Assembly: GCA_009667805.1 (NCBI GenBank) | Contig: CM019065.1 | Location: forward strand, 152,060,101 to 152,124,100 | Reading direction: 5' to 3' | Origin: Leptobrachium leishanense | Lineage: Eukaryota; Chordata; Amphibia; Anura; Megophryidae | Length of the DNA stretch: 64,000 nucleotides | Shown: in pieces, positions 44,152 to 53,697 of the stretch | Position numbering within the stretch: the first letter of the stretch is position 1 | Layout of the letters: every line of letters starts with the position of its first letter | The notes under the pieces: model-generated | The model's input: the letters and a program-made list of their open reading frames with translations, nothing else | What the model was told of the DNA's origin: nothing | Database searches by the model: none | Program-made: the position numbers and the translations under genes

Positions 44152-44310
44152 CGTTCGGCTCCCTCTGAGCGTGCGTCCGGTGGCAAGGAGCTTGAGCACT
44201 CGCCTGGGGGAGCCACGTGACCATCCGCGATCTCGCGAGATCGTGGTCACGTGGCTCCCCCAGGCGATTGCCCAAGCTCCATGCCGCCGGACGCACGCTC
44301 AGAGGGAGAC
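44152..44310. repeat. Large imperfect palindrome
   Basis: Centred near 44233 on CGATCTCGCGAGATCG. Arms include GCGTTCGGCTCCCTCTGAGC, GTGCGTCCGG and GGGGGAGCCACGTGACCA with their complements. Confidence 0.9.
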
Positions 44311-44334
44311 GAACGCAGCGGTGGCAGGTGAGCT

Positions 44335-44757
44335 GAGGCATATCCATGAGCTGGAGCATATCCATGTGTGAGCTGGGGCATATCCATGAGCTGGGGCAAA
44401 TCCATGAGCTGGGGCAAATCCATGTGTGAGCTGGAGCATTATCCATGTGCTGGGGCATATCCATGAGCTGGGGGGCATATCCATAAGCTGGGAGGCATAT
44501 CCATGTGTGAGCTGGGGCATATCCATGAGCTGGGGCATTATCCATGAGCTGGGGCATATCCATGTGTGAGCTGGGACATATCCATGAGCTGGGGGCATAG
44601 CCATGAGCTGGGGGTATATCCATGAGCTGGGGGTATATCCATGAGAGGAGCATATCCATGAGAGGAGCTGGGGCAAAATCCATGAGAGGGGCTGGGGCAA
44701 AATCCATGAGAGCAGCTGGGGCAGTATATCCATGAGAGGAGCTGGGGCATTATCCAT
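44335..44757 (+). repeat. CCATGAGCTGGGG minisatellite
   Basis: About 22 units of the type ATATCCATGAGCTGGGGCA, with occasional insertion of TGTG before AGCTGG. The related array at 47810-48285 has the same core word. ORFs over it in three frames are artefacts. Confidence 0.9.
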
Positions 44758-44864
44758 TATTACACTATTTGATTCAGAATATTGTTTTTCCTGTTTTCCT
44801 CCTCTAAAAACTAGGTGCGTCTTATGGTCAGGTGCGTCTTATGGAGCGAAAAATACGGTACATA

Positions 44865-45075
44865 CTACATAACAAGAAAAAAAATGTCATCTGCGCTCAT
44901 TTCTATACAATTCCATGTACAACAAAACACAATTAGAGGTTTTAGTTTGCTCGAATGGCCATTGAAGAGTAACCTCACTCGCCCCATCAAGGCACCTCTT
45001 TGTAGAGTGAGTACCTAACCAATGTAGCCAAAAAACGCTCCTCTGAGCAGCTGCATGCTCTCTTGCTGCCTTTCA
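44865..45075 (+). repeat. Unclassified dispersed family, copy 2
   Basis: CATAACAAGAAAAAAAATGTC, ATCTGCGCTCATTTCTATAC, GAATGGCCATTGAAGAGT, CCATCAAGGCACCTCTTTGT and GAGCAGCTGCATGCTCTC. It is followed directly by a LINE/SINE tail. Confidence 0.6.
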
Positions 45076-45082
45076 GCTAACC

Positions 45083-45182
45083 ATGTTCTTGAACCCAGGA
45101 CAAACTTGAAAACGAGAGAAATCTCAATGTATCCTACCTGGTAAAATCCTTTATAAATAAATTAATTAAATAAATAAATAAG
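45083..45182 (+). repeat. LINE/SINE 3' tail, copy 5
   Basis: GTTCTTGAACCCAGGACAAA CTTG block through to an AAATAAATAAATAA tail. Confidence 0.65.
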
Positions 45183-45760
45183 AAGCAGAAAAATGGCGGG
45201 TTTTATTTATAAACTCGAGCGCAGATGACATCTTTTTTCTTGTTATGTTTAATACATGAACTGGGCTGTTACTCCTGGCTGTTGCAGCTGCTCTGGTGAG
45301 TATGGGCGCTACGCCATCTTTTCTGTATGTGTATATTATATTGTAACACCAATTAAGTCATTTTTGCTGCTGTTCCTTTTTCCATGTTTTTGTTTTTGAC
45401 CACAAATAGGAAGTGCTTGGTGAGTGTATAAATAAAACCCACCATTTTTCTGCCTCTTAGCTGAAAAGCAGCAAGAGAGCATACAGTTGCTCAGAGGAGC
45501 AGCTTTTGGTACATTGGTTAGGTACTCACTCTACAAAGAGGTGCCTTGATGGGGCGAGTGAGCTTACGCTTCAATGGCCATTCGAGCAAGCTAAAACCTC
45601 AAATAGTTTTTTGTTGCACATGGAATTTTAAAGAAACAAGCACAGATGACATCTTTTTTACTTGTTATGTTTTATACATGAACTGGATTGTTACTCCTGG
45701 TTGTTGCAGCCGCTCTGGTGAGTATGGGCGCAACGCCATTTTTTCTTATGTATAAATATA
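45183..45760 (-). repeat. Unclassified dispersed family, copies 3 and 4
   Basis: Two stretches repeat GCAGATGACATCTTTTTT, CATGAACTGG(G/A)CTGTTACTC and CTCTGGTGAGTATGGGCGC about 430 bp apart. Between them are TATAAATAAAACCCACCA, GGTTAGGTACTCACTCTACA and GGTGCCTTGATGGGGCG. The TATA-like word upstream of the conserved part may be promoter-like. Confidence 0.6.
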
Positions 45761-45764
45761 CATA

Positions 45765-45840
45765 CTAGTTAACCACACAGAACAGTAGGAGAGAGGACTC
45801 TGCTCGAGAGTTTACAATCTAAGTGGAGAAGGGTGACACA
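45765..45840 (-). repeat. L2 3' UTR fragment
   Basis: ACACAGAACAGTAGGAGAGA, TTTACAATCTAAGTGGAG and GGGTGACACA match 42700-42780. Confidence 0.6.
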
Positions 45841-45844
45841 CTAG

Positions 45845-46255
45845 CATGGGCGTCTGCAGCATGGGGCAAGGGGGGCACTTGCCCCCCCTGGAACCAGGGC
45901 TGCCTGTCTGCTCTGCCCAGTCAGCTGTGTGTGCAGCCTGCTCGAGTGTTTGTTACTCATAGCAGGCTGCACAGGAGTTCCGGTCAGTGTGGGGGTGGTC
46001 TGTGTGGCTCTTGCGATGTCACCTCCTCACTCCGCCTCTAATCCACCACGTGCTCCTACTCACTTTAGACACTGGGAGAGGCTGCCTGGGCTGAGATGCA
46101 GAGGCTGCTGCTGCTATGGCCATTGGAATGCTGGACAAAGCAAAAAAAGGTGATGATTGTCAAATCTTTATTAAGCTTGATGCCCCCTGGTCTGAGGTCT
46201 GGTTTGTCTGCCTGGGGAGGAGGAACACCATGACTAATAGTAATCTGGTGGGGAT
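45845..46255. other. Possible element with GGGGCAAGGGGGGCACTTGCCC hairpin
   Basis: Opens with GCGTCTGCAGCATGGGGCAA and a short GGGCA/TGCCC hairpin like those at 8155 and 47463. No right end or TSD found. The rest is unremarkable and no gene is supported. Confidence 0.3.
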
Positions 46256-46261
46256 GAGTTT

Positions 46262-46595
46262 ACAATCTAAGAGGAGGGGGACCCTGCTCCAGAGTTTCAC
46301 AATCTAAGCGGAGAGGGGACCCTGCTCCAGACCTTACAATCTAAGAGGAGAGGGGACCGTTCTCCAGTGCTTACAATCTAAGAGGAGAGGGGACCCTGCT
46401 CCAGAGCTTACAATCTTAGAGGAGAGGGGACCCGGCTCCAGAGTTTACAATCTAAGCAGAGAGGGGACCCTGCTCCAGAGCTTACAATCTAAGAGGAGAG
46501 AGGACCCTGCCCCAGAGTTTACAATCTAAGAGGAGAGGGGACCCTGCTCCAGAGCTTACAATCTAAGCAGAGAGGGGACCCTGCTCCAGAGTTTA
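46262..46595 (+). repeat. 37-38-bp tandem array from an L2 tail
   Basis: About nine units of GGACCCTGCTCCAGAGCTTA plus CAATCTAAGAGGAGAGGG, with variants GAGTTT for GAGCTT and GCAGAG for GAGGAG. The unit is a piece of the L2 3' UTR (compare 42740-42770). Confidence 0.9.
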
Positions 46596-47060
46596 CTGCA
46601 CTCTGGTAGATCGGGGCGGCAAGTCAAAGGATTGATTAAAGTCTCCACAGATCAAGAGTCTTCCCGAGGAGACTCCAAGCAACCTAACCATTGCTGCGCG
46701 AAGGAAGGTGAGTTGACCAGTGTTAGGACAGTAGAAATTAGCGATGGTATACGGGGTTCGATTTATATCACATATTAGAAAGAGGTATCGCCCATTAGGG
46801 TCGGTGATCACTCTGTGCAGGTTAAAAACCACATTCTGATGAATCAGGATGGAGACTCCTCTCGCTTTAACTAGAGCCGTGGCGTGGACGTGATGGGAGT
46901 AATTTGGGAGGTACAATTTAGGGTGGGCCGACGTTTTAAAGTGAGTTTCCTGAAGACACACCACGTCAGGGGGCTGGTGTCTCAGATCAGCATACAGAGA
47001 GTGTAGTTTATATGGGACATTCAGACCCTTCACATTTAAGGAAACAATTTTAAATACCAT
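46593..47060 (-). pseudogene. L1 ORF2, endonuclease domain only
   Basis: Starts at ATG 47060 (MVFKIVSLNVKGLN) and runs 155 codons to a stop at the array junction. Motifs of the apurinic-type endonuclease are visible: SLNVKGLN (residues 7-14), LQETHF with the catalytic Glu (about residue 38), and ICGDFNQS with Asp and Asn (about 138-144). The domain nicks target DNA to prime reverse transcription. The rest of ORF2, including the RT, is missing. Confidence 0.8.
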
Positions 47061-47499
47061 TATACATTTTGAAATAGATCAAGATGAGCAGGTAAAGTAC
47101 ACATCTCAGGGTCTTGTGTCCCCATCGGTGAAACATCAGACAAGGAACATTTAAAGTTAGACATTTACGCACATAATACCAGAAAAATCGGGCATGTCCA
47201 GAACAGCGTCTGAGTTTCAGGTGAAGCTTAGAAAAAGAGTAATGTGGTGCAAATAAAACAAAAGAAAAAAAAGGAAAAAGCGAATAGAGGGTAAAAACTG
47301 AAGAGAAAACGTTCAGTGCAAACGGCACTGGAAAAATATATACAGTACCTCTCCTAGGCCACAGAAGACTCGGGCCAACCCTGGTCATACCAGGGGAAGT
47401 AGAGGGGTGTGCTCGGACAGACACACTCCAGAGGTGGAGAAGGAGACAGGGGCGGATCCAGGGGGGGGGCAACGGGGCAATTGCCCCCCCCCCCCGAGA

Positions 47500-47770
47500 T
47501 TTGAGCCGGGGACCCAGATGCCGGGCAGCGCCAGGGAGTGCCTGCCCGGTCCTGAAGAGTCCGTTCTGTTAAAGGGATGCGGCTGCGTGCAGGCGCCGGC
47601 GGTCACGTGGTCCGGCTAATCAGGTGGTACTGAGTCTCTGTACCACCTGACTGGCCGGACCGCGTGACCTGCGCACGCACGCCACGCAGCCGCATCACTC
47701 AACAGGACGGACTCTTCAGGACCGGGCAGGCACTCCCGCGCTGCCCGGCATCTGGGTCCCCGGCTCAGAG
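47500..47770. repeat. Large imperfect palindrome
   Basis: Centred near 47635 within CAGGTGGTACTGAGTCTCTG / TACCACCTG. Outer arms GGGGACCCAGATGCCGGGCA, CAGGCACTCCC-type and GTCCTGAAGAGTCCGT pair with their complements near 47700-47765. Confidence 0.9.
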
Positions 47771-47809
47771 TCAACCCCTGCCGGAGCTGGAGGCCTGGAG
47801 CAATATCCA

Positions 47810-48285
47810 GGTGAGAGCTGGGCAAATCCATGTGTAAGCTGGGGGCAAATCCATGAGCTGGGCAAATCCATGAGCTGGGGGCAAATCCATGAGCTGGGCA
47901 AATCCATGAGCTGGGGGCAAATCCATGAGCTGGGCAAATCCATGACCTGGGGGCAAATCCATGAGCTGGGGGCAAATCCAGGACCTGGGGGCAAATCCAT
48001 GAGCTGGGCAAATCCATGAGCTGGGCAAATCCATGAGCTGGGCAAATCCATGACCTGGGGGCAAATCCATGAGCTGGGCAAATACATGAGCTGGGGGCAA
48101 ATCCATGACCTGGGGGCAAATCCATGAGCTGGGCAAATCCATGAGCTGGGGGCAAATCCATGACCTGGGGGCAAATCCATGAGCTGGGCAAATCCATGAG
48201 CTGGGGCAAATCCATGACCTGGGGGCAAATCCATGAGCTGGGCAAATCCATGAGCTGGGGGCAAATCCATGTGTGAGCTGGGGGC
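47810..48285 (+). repeat. CCATGAGCTGGG minisatellite, second locus
   Basis: About 25 units of CAAATCCATGAGCTGGG or CAAATCCATGAGCTGGGGG and a CATGACCTGGGGG variant. The first and last units carry the TGTG(A/T)GCTGG variant also seen at 44335-44757. ORFs of 123-211 codons across it are artefacts. Confidence 0.9.
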
Positions 48286-48610
48286 TCTCTGCTCCTCTAG
48301 ATTGTAAAATCCGGGGTGCCCTCTGCTCCTCTAGATTGTAAGCTCCTGGGTGCCCTCTGCTCCTCTAGATTGTAAGCTCCTGGGTGCCCTCTGCTCTTCT
48401 AGATTGTAAGCTCCTGTGAGCCGGGCCCTCTGCTCCTCTAGATTGTAAGCTCCTGGGTGTCCTCTGCTCCTCTAGATTGTAAGCTCCTGGGTGCCCTCTG
48501 CTCCTCTAGATTGTAAGCTCCTGGGTGCCCTCTGCTCTTCTAGATTGTAAGCTCCTGTGAGCCGGGCCCTCTGCTCTTCTAGATTGTAAGCTCCTGTGAG
48601 TCGGGCTCTC
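48285..48610 (+). repeat. 34-38-bp tandem array with ATTGTAAGCTCCTG
   Basis: About nine units of CCTCTGCTCCTCTAGATTGT plus AAGCTCCTGGGTGC. Some units have GTGAGCCGGGC in place of GGTGCCC, at a regular place in the array, so two-level duplication is likely. The unit is inverted relative to the L2-tail word GCTTACAATCTA. Confidence 0.9.
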
Positions 48611-48839
48611 TGCTAAAACGCCTTATTTTCTGTAAGTGCCCCTCCCGAGACTAGTCTCTGGATCCGCCCCTGGAAGGAGAGCAGGAAAGGAGCGTCCACC
48701 AAGCGACGCTCCCGCTCTATCCAAGTCGTAGTGCGGTCGTTCAGGACAAGATAAACCTCAGGAATCTCACGGGTGTGATCCGCAATAAAAAGAAAAGACA
48801 AACCCATAGGTCTGCAAATGTAGGACATCTAAGTAACTT

Positions 48840-49563
48840 TTATTTCGTCGTGTTCACTCGATGCCACTCCGGTGAGACCTTTTGCGGTGACGGGGGAGCC
48901 TGATGAGGTGGCGTGAATTCACCCAATAGGTTCCACGTCTGAAGAGCAGCCAGTCCTTCACCGACGTCCCGCAAGACTGTCATCGCTCCGTTACGGGTCA
49001 CCAGAAGCTTTAGTGGAAATCCCCAGCGATACTGAATCTGATGATTTCTCAGGACCTTGGTCACAGGTAGGAATTCTTTGTGTTTTGACGTAGTAGCAGC
49101 GGATAAATCAGGGAAAAACAGAAGATCGGCATACGGCGGAGGCAAGGCCGTTGAGATTCTCATAGCGGAGAGAAGGGATTCTTTGATCCGGAAGAAGTGA
49201 ACCCTCATCAAAACGTCTCTAGGAACCGTTTGGTCCAGATGGCGCGGCTTCGGGATACGGTGTACTCTGTCGAGCTGTAAATCCGCGTCCAGCGTTTCCA
49301 GTAGCAGAGTTCGAAATAGGGTCTGTAGATACGTGGGCAAGTCACCAGGTTTAACCGTTTCAGGGATTCCTCGCACTCGTATATTGTTTCTGCGGGAACG
49401 GTCTTCTAAGTCGGTCACCTTAAGTAATAATGACTCGTGGGTGGTTTTTAACTCCTTATAAGCATCTACAAGGTCGTTATGGGCTAAGCACAGTTCGTCA
49501 GTTTTTGTTTCTAATGCATCAGTACGCTCACCCAGATCTCGAATTTCCTGATGGAGATTGGCT
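48840..49563 (-). pseudogene. L1 ORF1, central and C-terminal part
   Basis: The frame from the L2 junction to TAA at 48840. It begins with a heptad-like coiled-coil segment (DLGERTDALETKTDEL and following), then the conserved VTDLEDRSRRNNIRVRGIPE start of the L1 ORF1 RNA-binding domain, LDRVHRIPKPR and a C-terminal region with VLRNHQIQYRWGFPLKL. No stops inside. ORF1p binds element RNA as a trimer in L1 particles. Counting through the insertion, 50635 to 48840 minus the L2 copy and one target repeat is 963 nt, exactly 320 codons plus stop. Confidence 0.8.
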
Positions 49564-49569
49564 GTGATA

Positions 49570-50396
49570 TTATTATTATTATTATTCTTTATTTATAAAC
49601 GCCAGCATATTCCGCAGCACTCTACAATAGGCACAGTATAGACAGGGTTACAATACAATACAATGAACAACATTTGACAAACAGTACAGGAGGAGATGAG
49701 GGCCCTATTCCCGTAGGAACTCACAATCTAGGAGGGTTGGGGTTGGAAACAGGAGGAGAGGACTGCAAGGTGAGAGTGATTGATGGTTGCGTCAGTGAGT
49801 TGGGTGGTAGGCTTCCCTAAATAGGAACGTTTTAAGGGAGCGTTTGAAGGAAGAGAAATTAGGGGAAAGTCTGACAGTACGAGGGAGAGCGTTCCAGAGA
49901 GTGGGGGCTGCGCGTGAGAAATCCTGCAGTCTATCATGGGAAGAGGTGATGCGGGGAGAAGCTAGGCGCAGGTCGCTGTTTGACCTTAGGGAGCGGGCTG
50001 GGGTGTATTTGGTGATTAGTGAGGACAGGTAGTGGGGAGCTGAGTTAGTGAGAGCTTTGTAGGTAAGGATAAGGATTTTGAACTTAATTCTGCAGTGGAT
50101 GGGGAGCCAGTGAAGGGACTCGCAGAGGGGAGCGGTAGAGACAGAGCGGCGGGTGAGGTGGATTAGCCTGGCGGAGGCGTACAGGATGGATTGTAGGGGG
50201 GAGAGAGGGAGGCCAGATAAGAGATTATTGCAATAGTCAAATCGGGAGATTACCAGGGCGTGTATGAGTTGTTTTGTGGTGACAGCGGTAAGAAATGGCC
50301 GAATTCTGGAAATATTACGCAGTTGGTATCGGCAGGAGGAGGAAAGAGACTGGATGTGGGGGATGAAGGAAAGAGCAGAGTCAAGTGTAACTTGAC
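49570..50396 (-). mobile_element. L2-type LINE inserted in L1 ORF1
   Basis: 5'-truncated L2 copy on the same strand as L1. The (ATT)n-type 3' tail lies at 49570-49585, followed by the 3' UTR (TTTATAAACGCCAGCATATT, ACAATCTAGGAGGG) and 200 codons of the RT C-terminus. Target duplication GTGATA at 49564-49569 and 50397-50402. Other L2 pieces in the window: 29010, 42641, 50810 and 52397. Confidence 0.85.
49792..50396 (-). pseudogene. L2 LINE reverse transcriptase, C-terminal 200 codons
   Basis: Open from the 5' truncation to a stop at 49792. Conserved L2 phrases: YQLRNISRIRPFL, ALVISRFDYCNNLLSGLP, SLHWLPIHCRIKFKILILTY, KALTNSAPHYLSSLI, and the closing WNALPRTVRLS and FKRSLKTFLFREAY. This is the thumb and post-RT region. 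The YADD-type catalytic motif lies upstream and is lost. No stop within the remaining part, so a fairly young insertion. Confidence 0.85.
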
Positions 50397-50402
50397 GTGA
50401 TA

Positions 50403-50635
50403 GACCGAAAATCCTCCTGAATAGTAGTTCTGAGGTCCTGGAGCAGAGATTGGAGCTGGAGCCCAGAAGCAGGGGCAGATGCTGACAGGAGCAGGGGAGG
50501 AAGATCCCCCTCCTCTGGAGGGATCCATCTCGGCGATCCGAAATCGCGGGAGGTCCGGGCGCCATCTTGCGGCCTATCCCGGGCTTTCCCGAATCGTGAT
50601 ACCTCGGCCGTTTTTGGGGTTTTGCTTGGTGCCAT
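50403..50635 (-). pseudogene. L1 ORF1, N-terminal part before the L2 insertion
   Basis: From the first in-frame ATG at 50635 (MAPSKTPKTAEVSRFGKARD) to the L2 target repeat, ending LQDLRTTIQEDFRSI. The frame is open a further 30 or so codons upstream without an ATG. Low-complexity N-terminus, then the start of the coiled coil that continues at 49563. Confidence 0.7.
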
Positions 50636-50809
50636 CGGGTGCCACGGTGAGTCCTGAGGCGAATGAGGCCGTTTGTGGCGCAAACCGCCACCGTTTTGAG
50701 CCGCTATAGCGGGAGATTTATTCGGTGGAGGGACAGCTCAACTCACATGCGGCTGCTCAGTATGGCTGCCGGCCACGCCCCTGAGTTGGGAATAGTCTAA
50801 CGTTGCGGG

Positions 50810-50950
50810 GTAGGGAGTTCCATAGAAAGGGAGCAGTTTGGGAGAAGTCCTTAAGGTGAGAGTTAGGGGTACAGGTACAAAGAGACGATAACATCAGATC
50901 AGTGGAAGAGCGAAGTGGTCAGGACTGGATGTACCTGGCGATACAGGGGT
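50810..50950 (-). repeat. L2-type LINE fragment
   Basis: Phrases GGGAGTTCCATAGAAAGGGA, AGTGGAAGAGCGAAGTGGTC and GGATGTACCTGGCGATA match the plus-strand view of 29200-29330. Confidence 0.55.
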
Positions 50951-51220
50951 CTAAATTATTGTAAATTGTAAAAAAAGAAAGAAAAAAAACTTTTTTATTT
51001 TTGAAACAGAGCAAGGCCTGGTGGTGGGCACCTGTAGGCACATGCCTACTCTGCCTAGTTATAAATCCGGCCCTGTTTGGGTGTCACGTTATAACCTCTT
51101 TAACCTAGCGCTAACGCTCACGTATGTGAGTGGTAGCGCAAGCGTTAAGGAAGTGATAGAGCCCATACACATTATTTTTTGTTTATTAAGTGTACATGCA
51201 AAGTAGTCGCACAGCCGCAT

Positions 51221-52393
51221 TAACCCTTTCGCTGCTGCTGAGCCATTTCACACCTGTGTGCTGAGCTCATTTTTACCGGCTTCGCTCATCATGTTTAAAC
51301 GCGTTTTCAAGCCATATTTTATTAAAGGACCCAGACATATTATAGATCGTTCTTTCTGGCAGACTCGGCAGATTCCTAATATATCATTATTATATGTATA
51401 CGTCATGACCTATCTGAATATTATAACAAAAAGTGCAATAAAATTGTAATTTTCAATAATTTAAATCGTGTTAAGTGTTTTTTTTCCCATTTTAACATGC
51501 AAGCGTTTGCGGTTACATTTTCTATGGTTTGCGCTTGTTAAAAAAATTAGAAATGGAGACTCGTTACATTTTTTTGGGGGAAAGTTACGCTATTTTTAAC
51601 AAACGCACCCCATACAAAAATCGTTAGTGCAGCATCATTGTTCACATTATAAATGAAATGGGAACAATATTACTGCATTAACAAACCAAAACAAAAAAAA
51701 TCACTGTTTTTTTTTTTTTTTATTATTATTTTTTAAAATATTTTTTGATTTTCATTTTTTTTTAAAAAAAGACTTTTACCTTGATCATGTTTTGTATCGT
51801 TGGAAAGGCCATGCTCTGGCCGATCCAACGATACCAAACATTAACGCCTAGCTGCCACGGATCGGGAGAAAGAAGGTTCATTGGAACCCCCTATCTCCAC
51901 CATTGGTGGTTAACTCCAAAACCGATGTCATCACGCTATGCACGATGACGCCAGTCGTCAGGGGGAGTTCCCGGAAACTTGTCCGACATCCAAGATGTCA
52001 ACCAGCTCCGGGAGAGGATCACGATCTGGCGCTTTTCAGCGCCGAATCGTGATCCGGCTCCAAGGGGTTAAAGCCAGCCACCGTTTGGAAGGGCAGGCTG
52101 TGCCCTTCCAAACGGTGCCTGCCTTTAGCCGCTGCCCCTTTCCGATGGGGAGGAAGACCCCCCCCTTTCAGGCATCTTTCCCGCACTCGCCGGGGGGGGA
52201 ACCTGAAATAGATGTCATCGCACTAGCGCGATGACATCTATTTTCCCCGCCGGGGTCCCGGAGTGCCGGGCTGACATCCAAGAGGTCAGCTCGCACCGGG
52301 GGGGAGGGGGCACAGCAATCGGCTGGAATCCCAGCTGATTGCTGCCTCCTGTGCTAGGACAGCTGCTGAGCGCGTCCTTAGCAGCCAAATGGT
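51221..52393. mobile_element. TTAACC-ended element with inverted core
   Basis: Starts TTAACCCTTTCGCTGCTGCT and ends GCAGCCAAATGGTTAA (short inverted ends). It contains an inverted core near 51800-51835 (GTATCGTTGGAAAGGCC / GGCCGATCCAACGATAC) and further hairpins, including GATGTCATCGCACTAGCGCG with CGCGATGACATC at 52211-52242. Homologous to 28302-28960. Classification uncertain and no ORF of interest. Confidence 0.55.
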
Positions 52394-52396
52394 TAA

Positions 52397-52755
52397 ACGA
52401 AGGGCTACTTGTAATTCTACCTTAAAAGTCCTGCACCTGGCTTCCTTCATCATTACCTCATCATATACCAGACTGCAGGACTTTTCTCTTGCGACGCCAA
52501 CCCTATGGAATGCGCTCCCTCGCAATATCAGTCTGTCCCGAAATCTGGCTTCATTTAAACGCTGCCTAAAGACCCTTCTGTTTAGGGAAGCCTACCACCT
52601 GACTCCGTAACAAGACATCTGACCAACCCAAAAACAGTCCTCACCTCTCCCTGCATTAACTCATCACTGCAGCCTCCCCTTCTGTTTCTAATCCCCTCAC
52701 CCATCTAGATAGTAAGTTCCCACGGGAATAGGGCCTTCATGTCCTCCTGTATCTG
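52397..52755 (+). pseudogene. L2 LINE C-terminus and 3' UTR, plus strand
   Basis: The plus-strand frame carries TSSYTRLQDFSLATPTLWNA, LPRNISLSRNL and FKRCLKTLLFREAYHL, matching the L2 C-terminus at 49792-49960, then a stop and a 3' UTR with CTAGATAGTAAGTTCCCACG. 5'-truncated. Confidence 0.8.
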
Positions 52756-53695
52756 CTGGCAGGAATACAGACCGGTCTCCTGTATGTTTTTCCAATGATG
52801 TGTCTCGTGGGTATGTGGGCCTTGAAGCAATAGAGATAAGGTAATCTAAAAGACAACCCACCCTTGGTGCACTAATATACCCAGCTCCTCTGAATATAGT
52901 GGACTTGACTGGTGCCATCTTTATGCCACACACTGACGGTAAGTATATTACAGGCCAAGTTGGTGGGGTAAAATGCAGTGATTGCCCCAGGAAATGAAGA
53001 GGTAGTGGTGTTGCAGGAGGATAGACAGAAAGCGGTCAAGGTGATTATGTCAGTAGTTTTATTTTTAAAATAATTATACCCACAAGAAGAATACTAATTA
53101 AGAAGACTATTATCATTAAAAAATAATGTATCTTGGAGGTCTATAGGGGAGTCTAATGGACTCCTTTCCATCACAATAATATACCCAGTTCTACTGATGA
53201 ACATAATGTGGTGGTGGGGGGGGGGGTGTGTGAAAATTATCTTTCCAAAGATACCTATTCTAAGACTTACAGTAGTGAAGATGATATCTATTGACCACCC
53301 CTCCAATTCTATAACCTAGTCAACACAGTTGGGGTTTAGTGTTAGATTTTAATTTCCTGTATAAAATATAAATATTTTGTCTTGAAAAGCCTGTTTTGAT
53401 AAAATGGGCTGTGAAATCCCCCCCTCCCATTTTGAGTATCAAATTCTATATATGTCTTTTTCTTACATAGGATGTTGGCCTGTGGAATTTAGCCGATTTC
53501 CTATCTGCGCAGGAAAGGGTGTGCGGACAGTGTAAGCTAGAGAAAAGCCATCTCTGAATCATATGTAGTAATCTTTGTCTCACTGTTGGTTAAACTCTGA
53601 CATAGAAATGTATCTATATGCTGATTGGCTATAAATTCTTTGAAATCTAATAAACCAGTCTGTCTAACAAAAGATACCCAGACATGACCTGAAGC
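52756..53695. other. No gene or element recognised
   Basis: Unremarkable sequence with a G-rich run near 53211-53226. No TIR pairs or coding motifs seen. Confidence 0.4.
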
Positions 53696-53697
53696 TA

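Larger units (their letters stand above)
44036..44858. mobile_element. TIR element (TA target) with palindrome and minisatellite
   Basis: 27-bp TIRs beginning C(A/C)GTATTTTTCGCTCC and continuing ATAAGACGCAC (26 of 27 identical), flanked by TA at 44034-44035 and 44859-44860. The ATAAGACGCAC motif is repeated just inside each end. The core has a 160-bp palindrome and a 17-21-bp minisatellite. No transposase. The TA duplication suggests Tc1/mariner-type mobilisation. Confidence 0.8.
47447..48672. mobile_element. hAT-type element with palindrome and two arrays
   Basis: 1226 bp with 15-bp perfect TIRs CAGGGGCGGATCCAG, flanked by a perfect 8-bp duplication GAAGGAGA at 47439-47446 and 48673-48680. 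Inside are a GGGGCAATTGCCCC hairpin at the left end, a 270-bp palindrome, the CCATGAGCTGGGG minisatellite, and an array of L2-tail-like units. No transposase. It sits in the ORF1-ORF2 spacer of the L1. Confidence 0.9.
46593..50782 (-). mobile_element. L1 (Tx1-like) retrotransposon, 3'-truncated, twice invaded
   Basis: Minus strand, 5' to 3': a 5' UTR starting near 50782 (GGGGCGTGGCCGGCAGCCAT), ORF1 (50635-48840, split by L2), a spacer (split by a hAT element), ORF2 from 47060, cut off after the endonuclease domain at 46593 where a tandem array begins. L1s usually lose their 5' end on insertion. Loss of the 3' part here implies a later deletion or rearrangement at the array. Confidence 0.8.

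Noticed and set aside
43985..48270. Repeat ORFs with MDLPSSWICP / HGYAPAH-like text
   Set aside because: Read-through of the CCATGAGCTGGGG minisatellites in three frames.
49792..50691. Single 299-codon gene
   Set aside because: The frame joins an out-of-frame part of L1 ORF1 to the L2 RT C-terminus across an insertion junction; it is two elements, not one protein.
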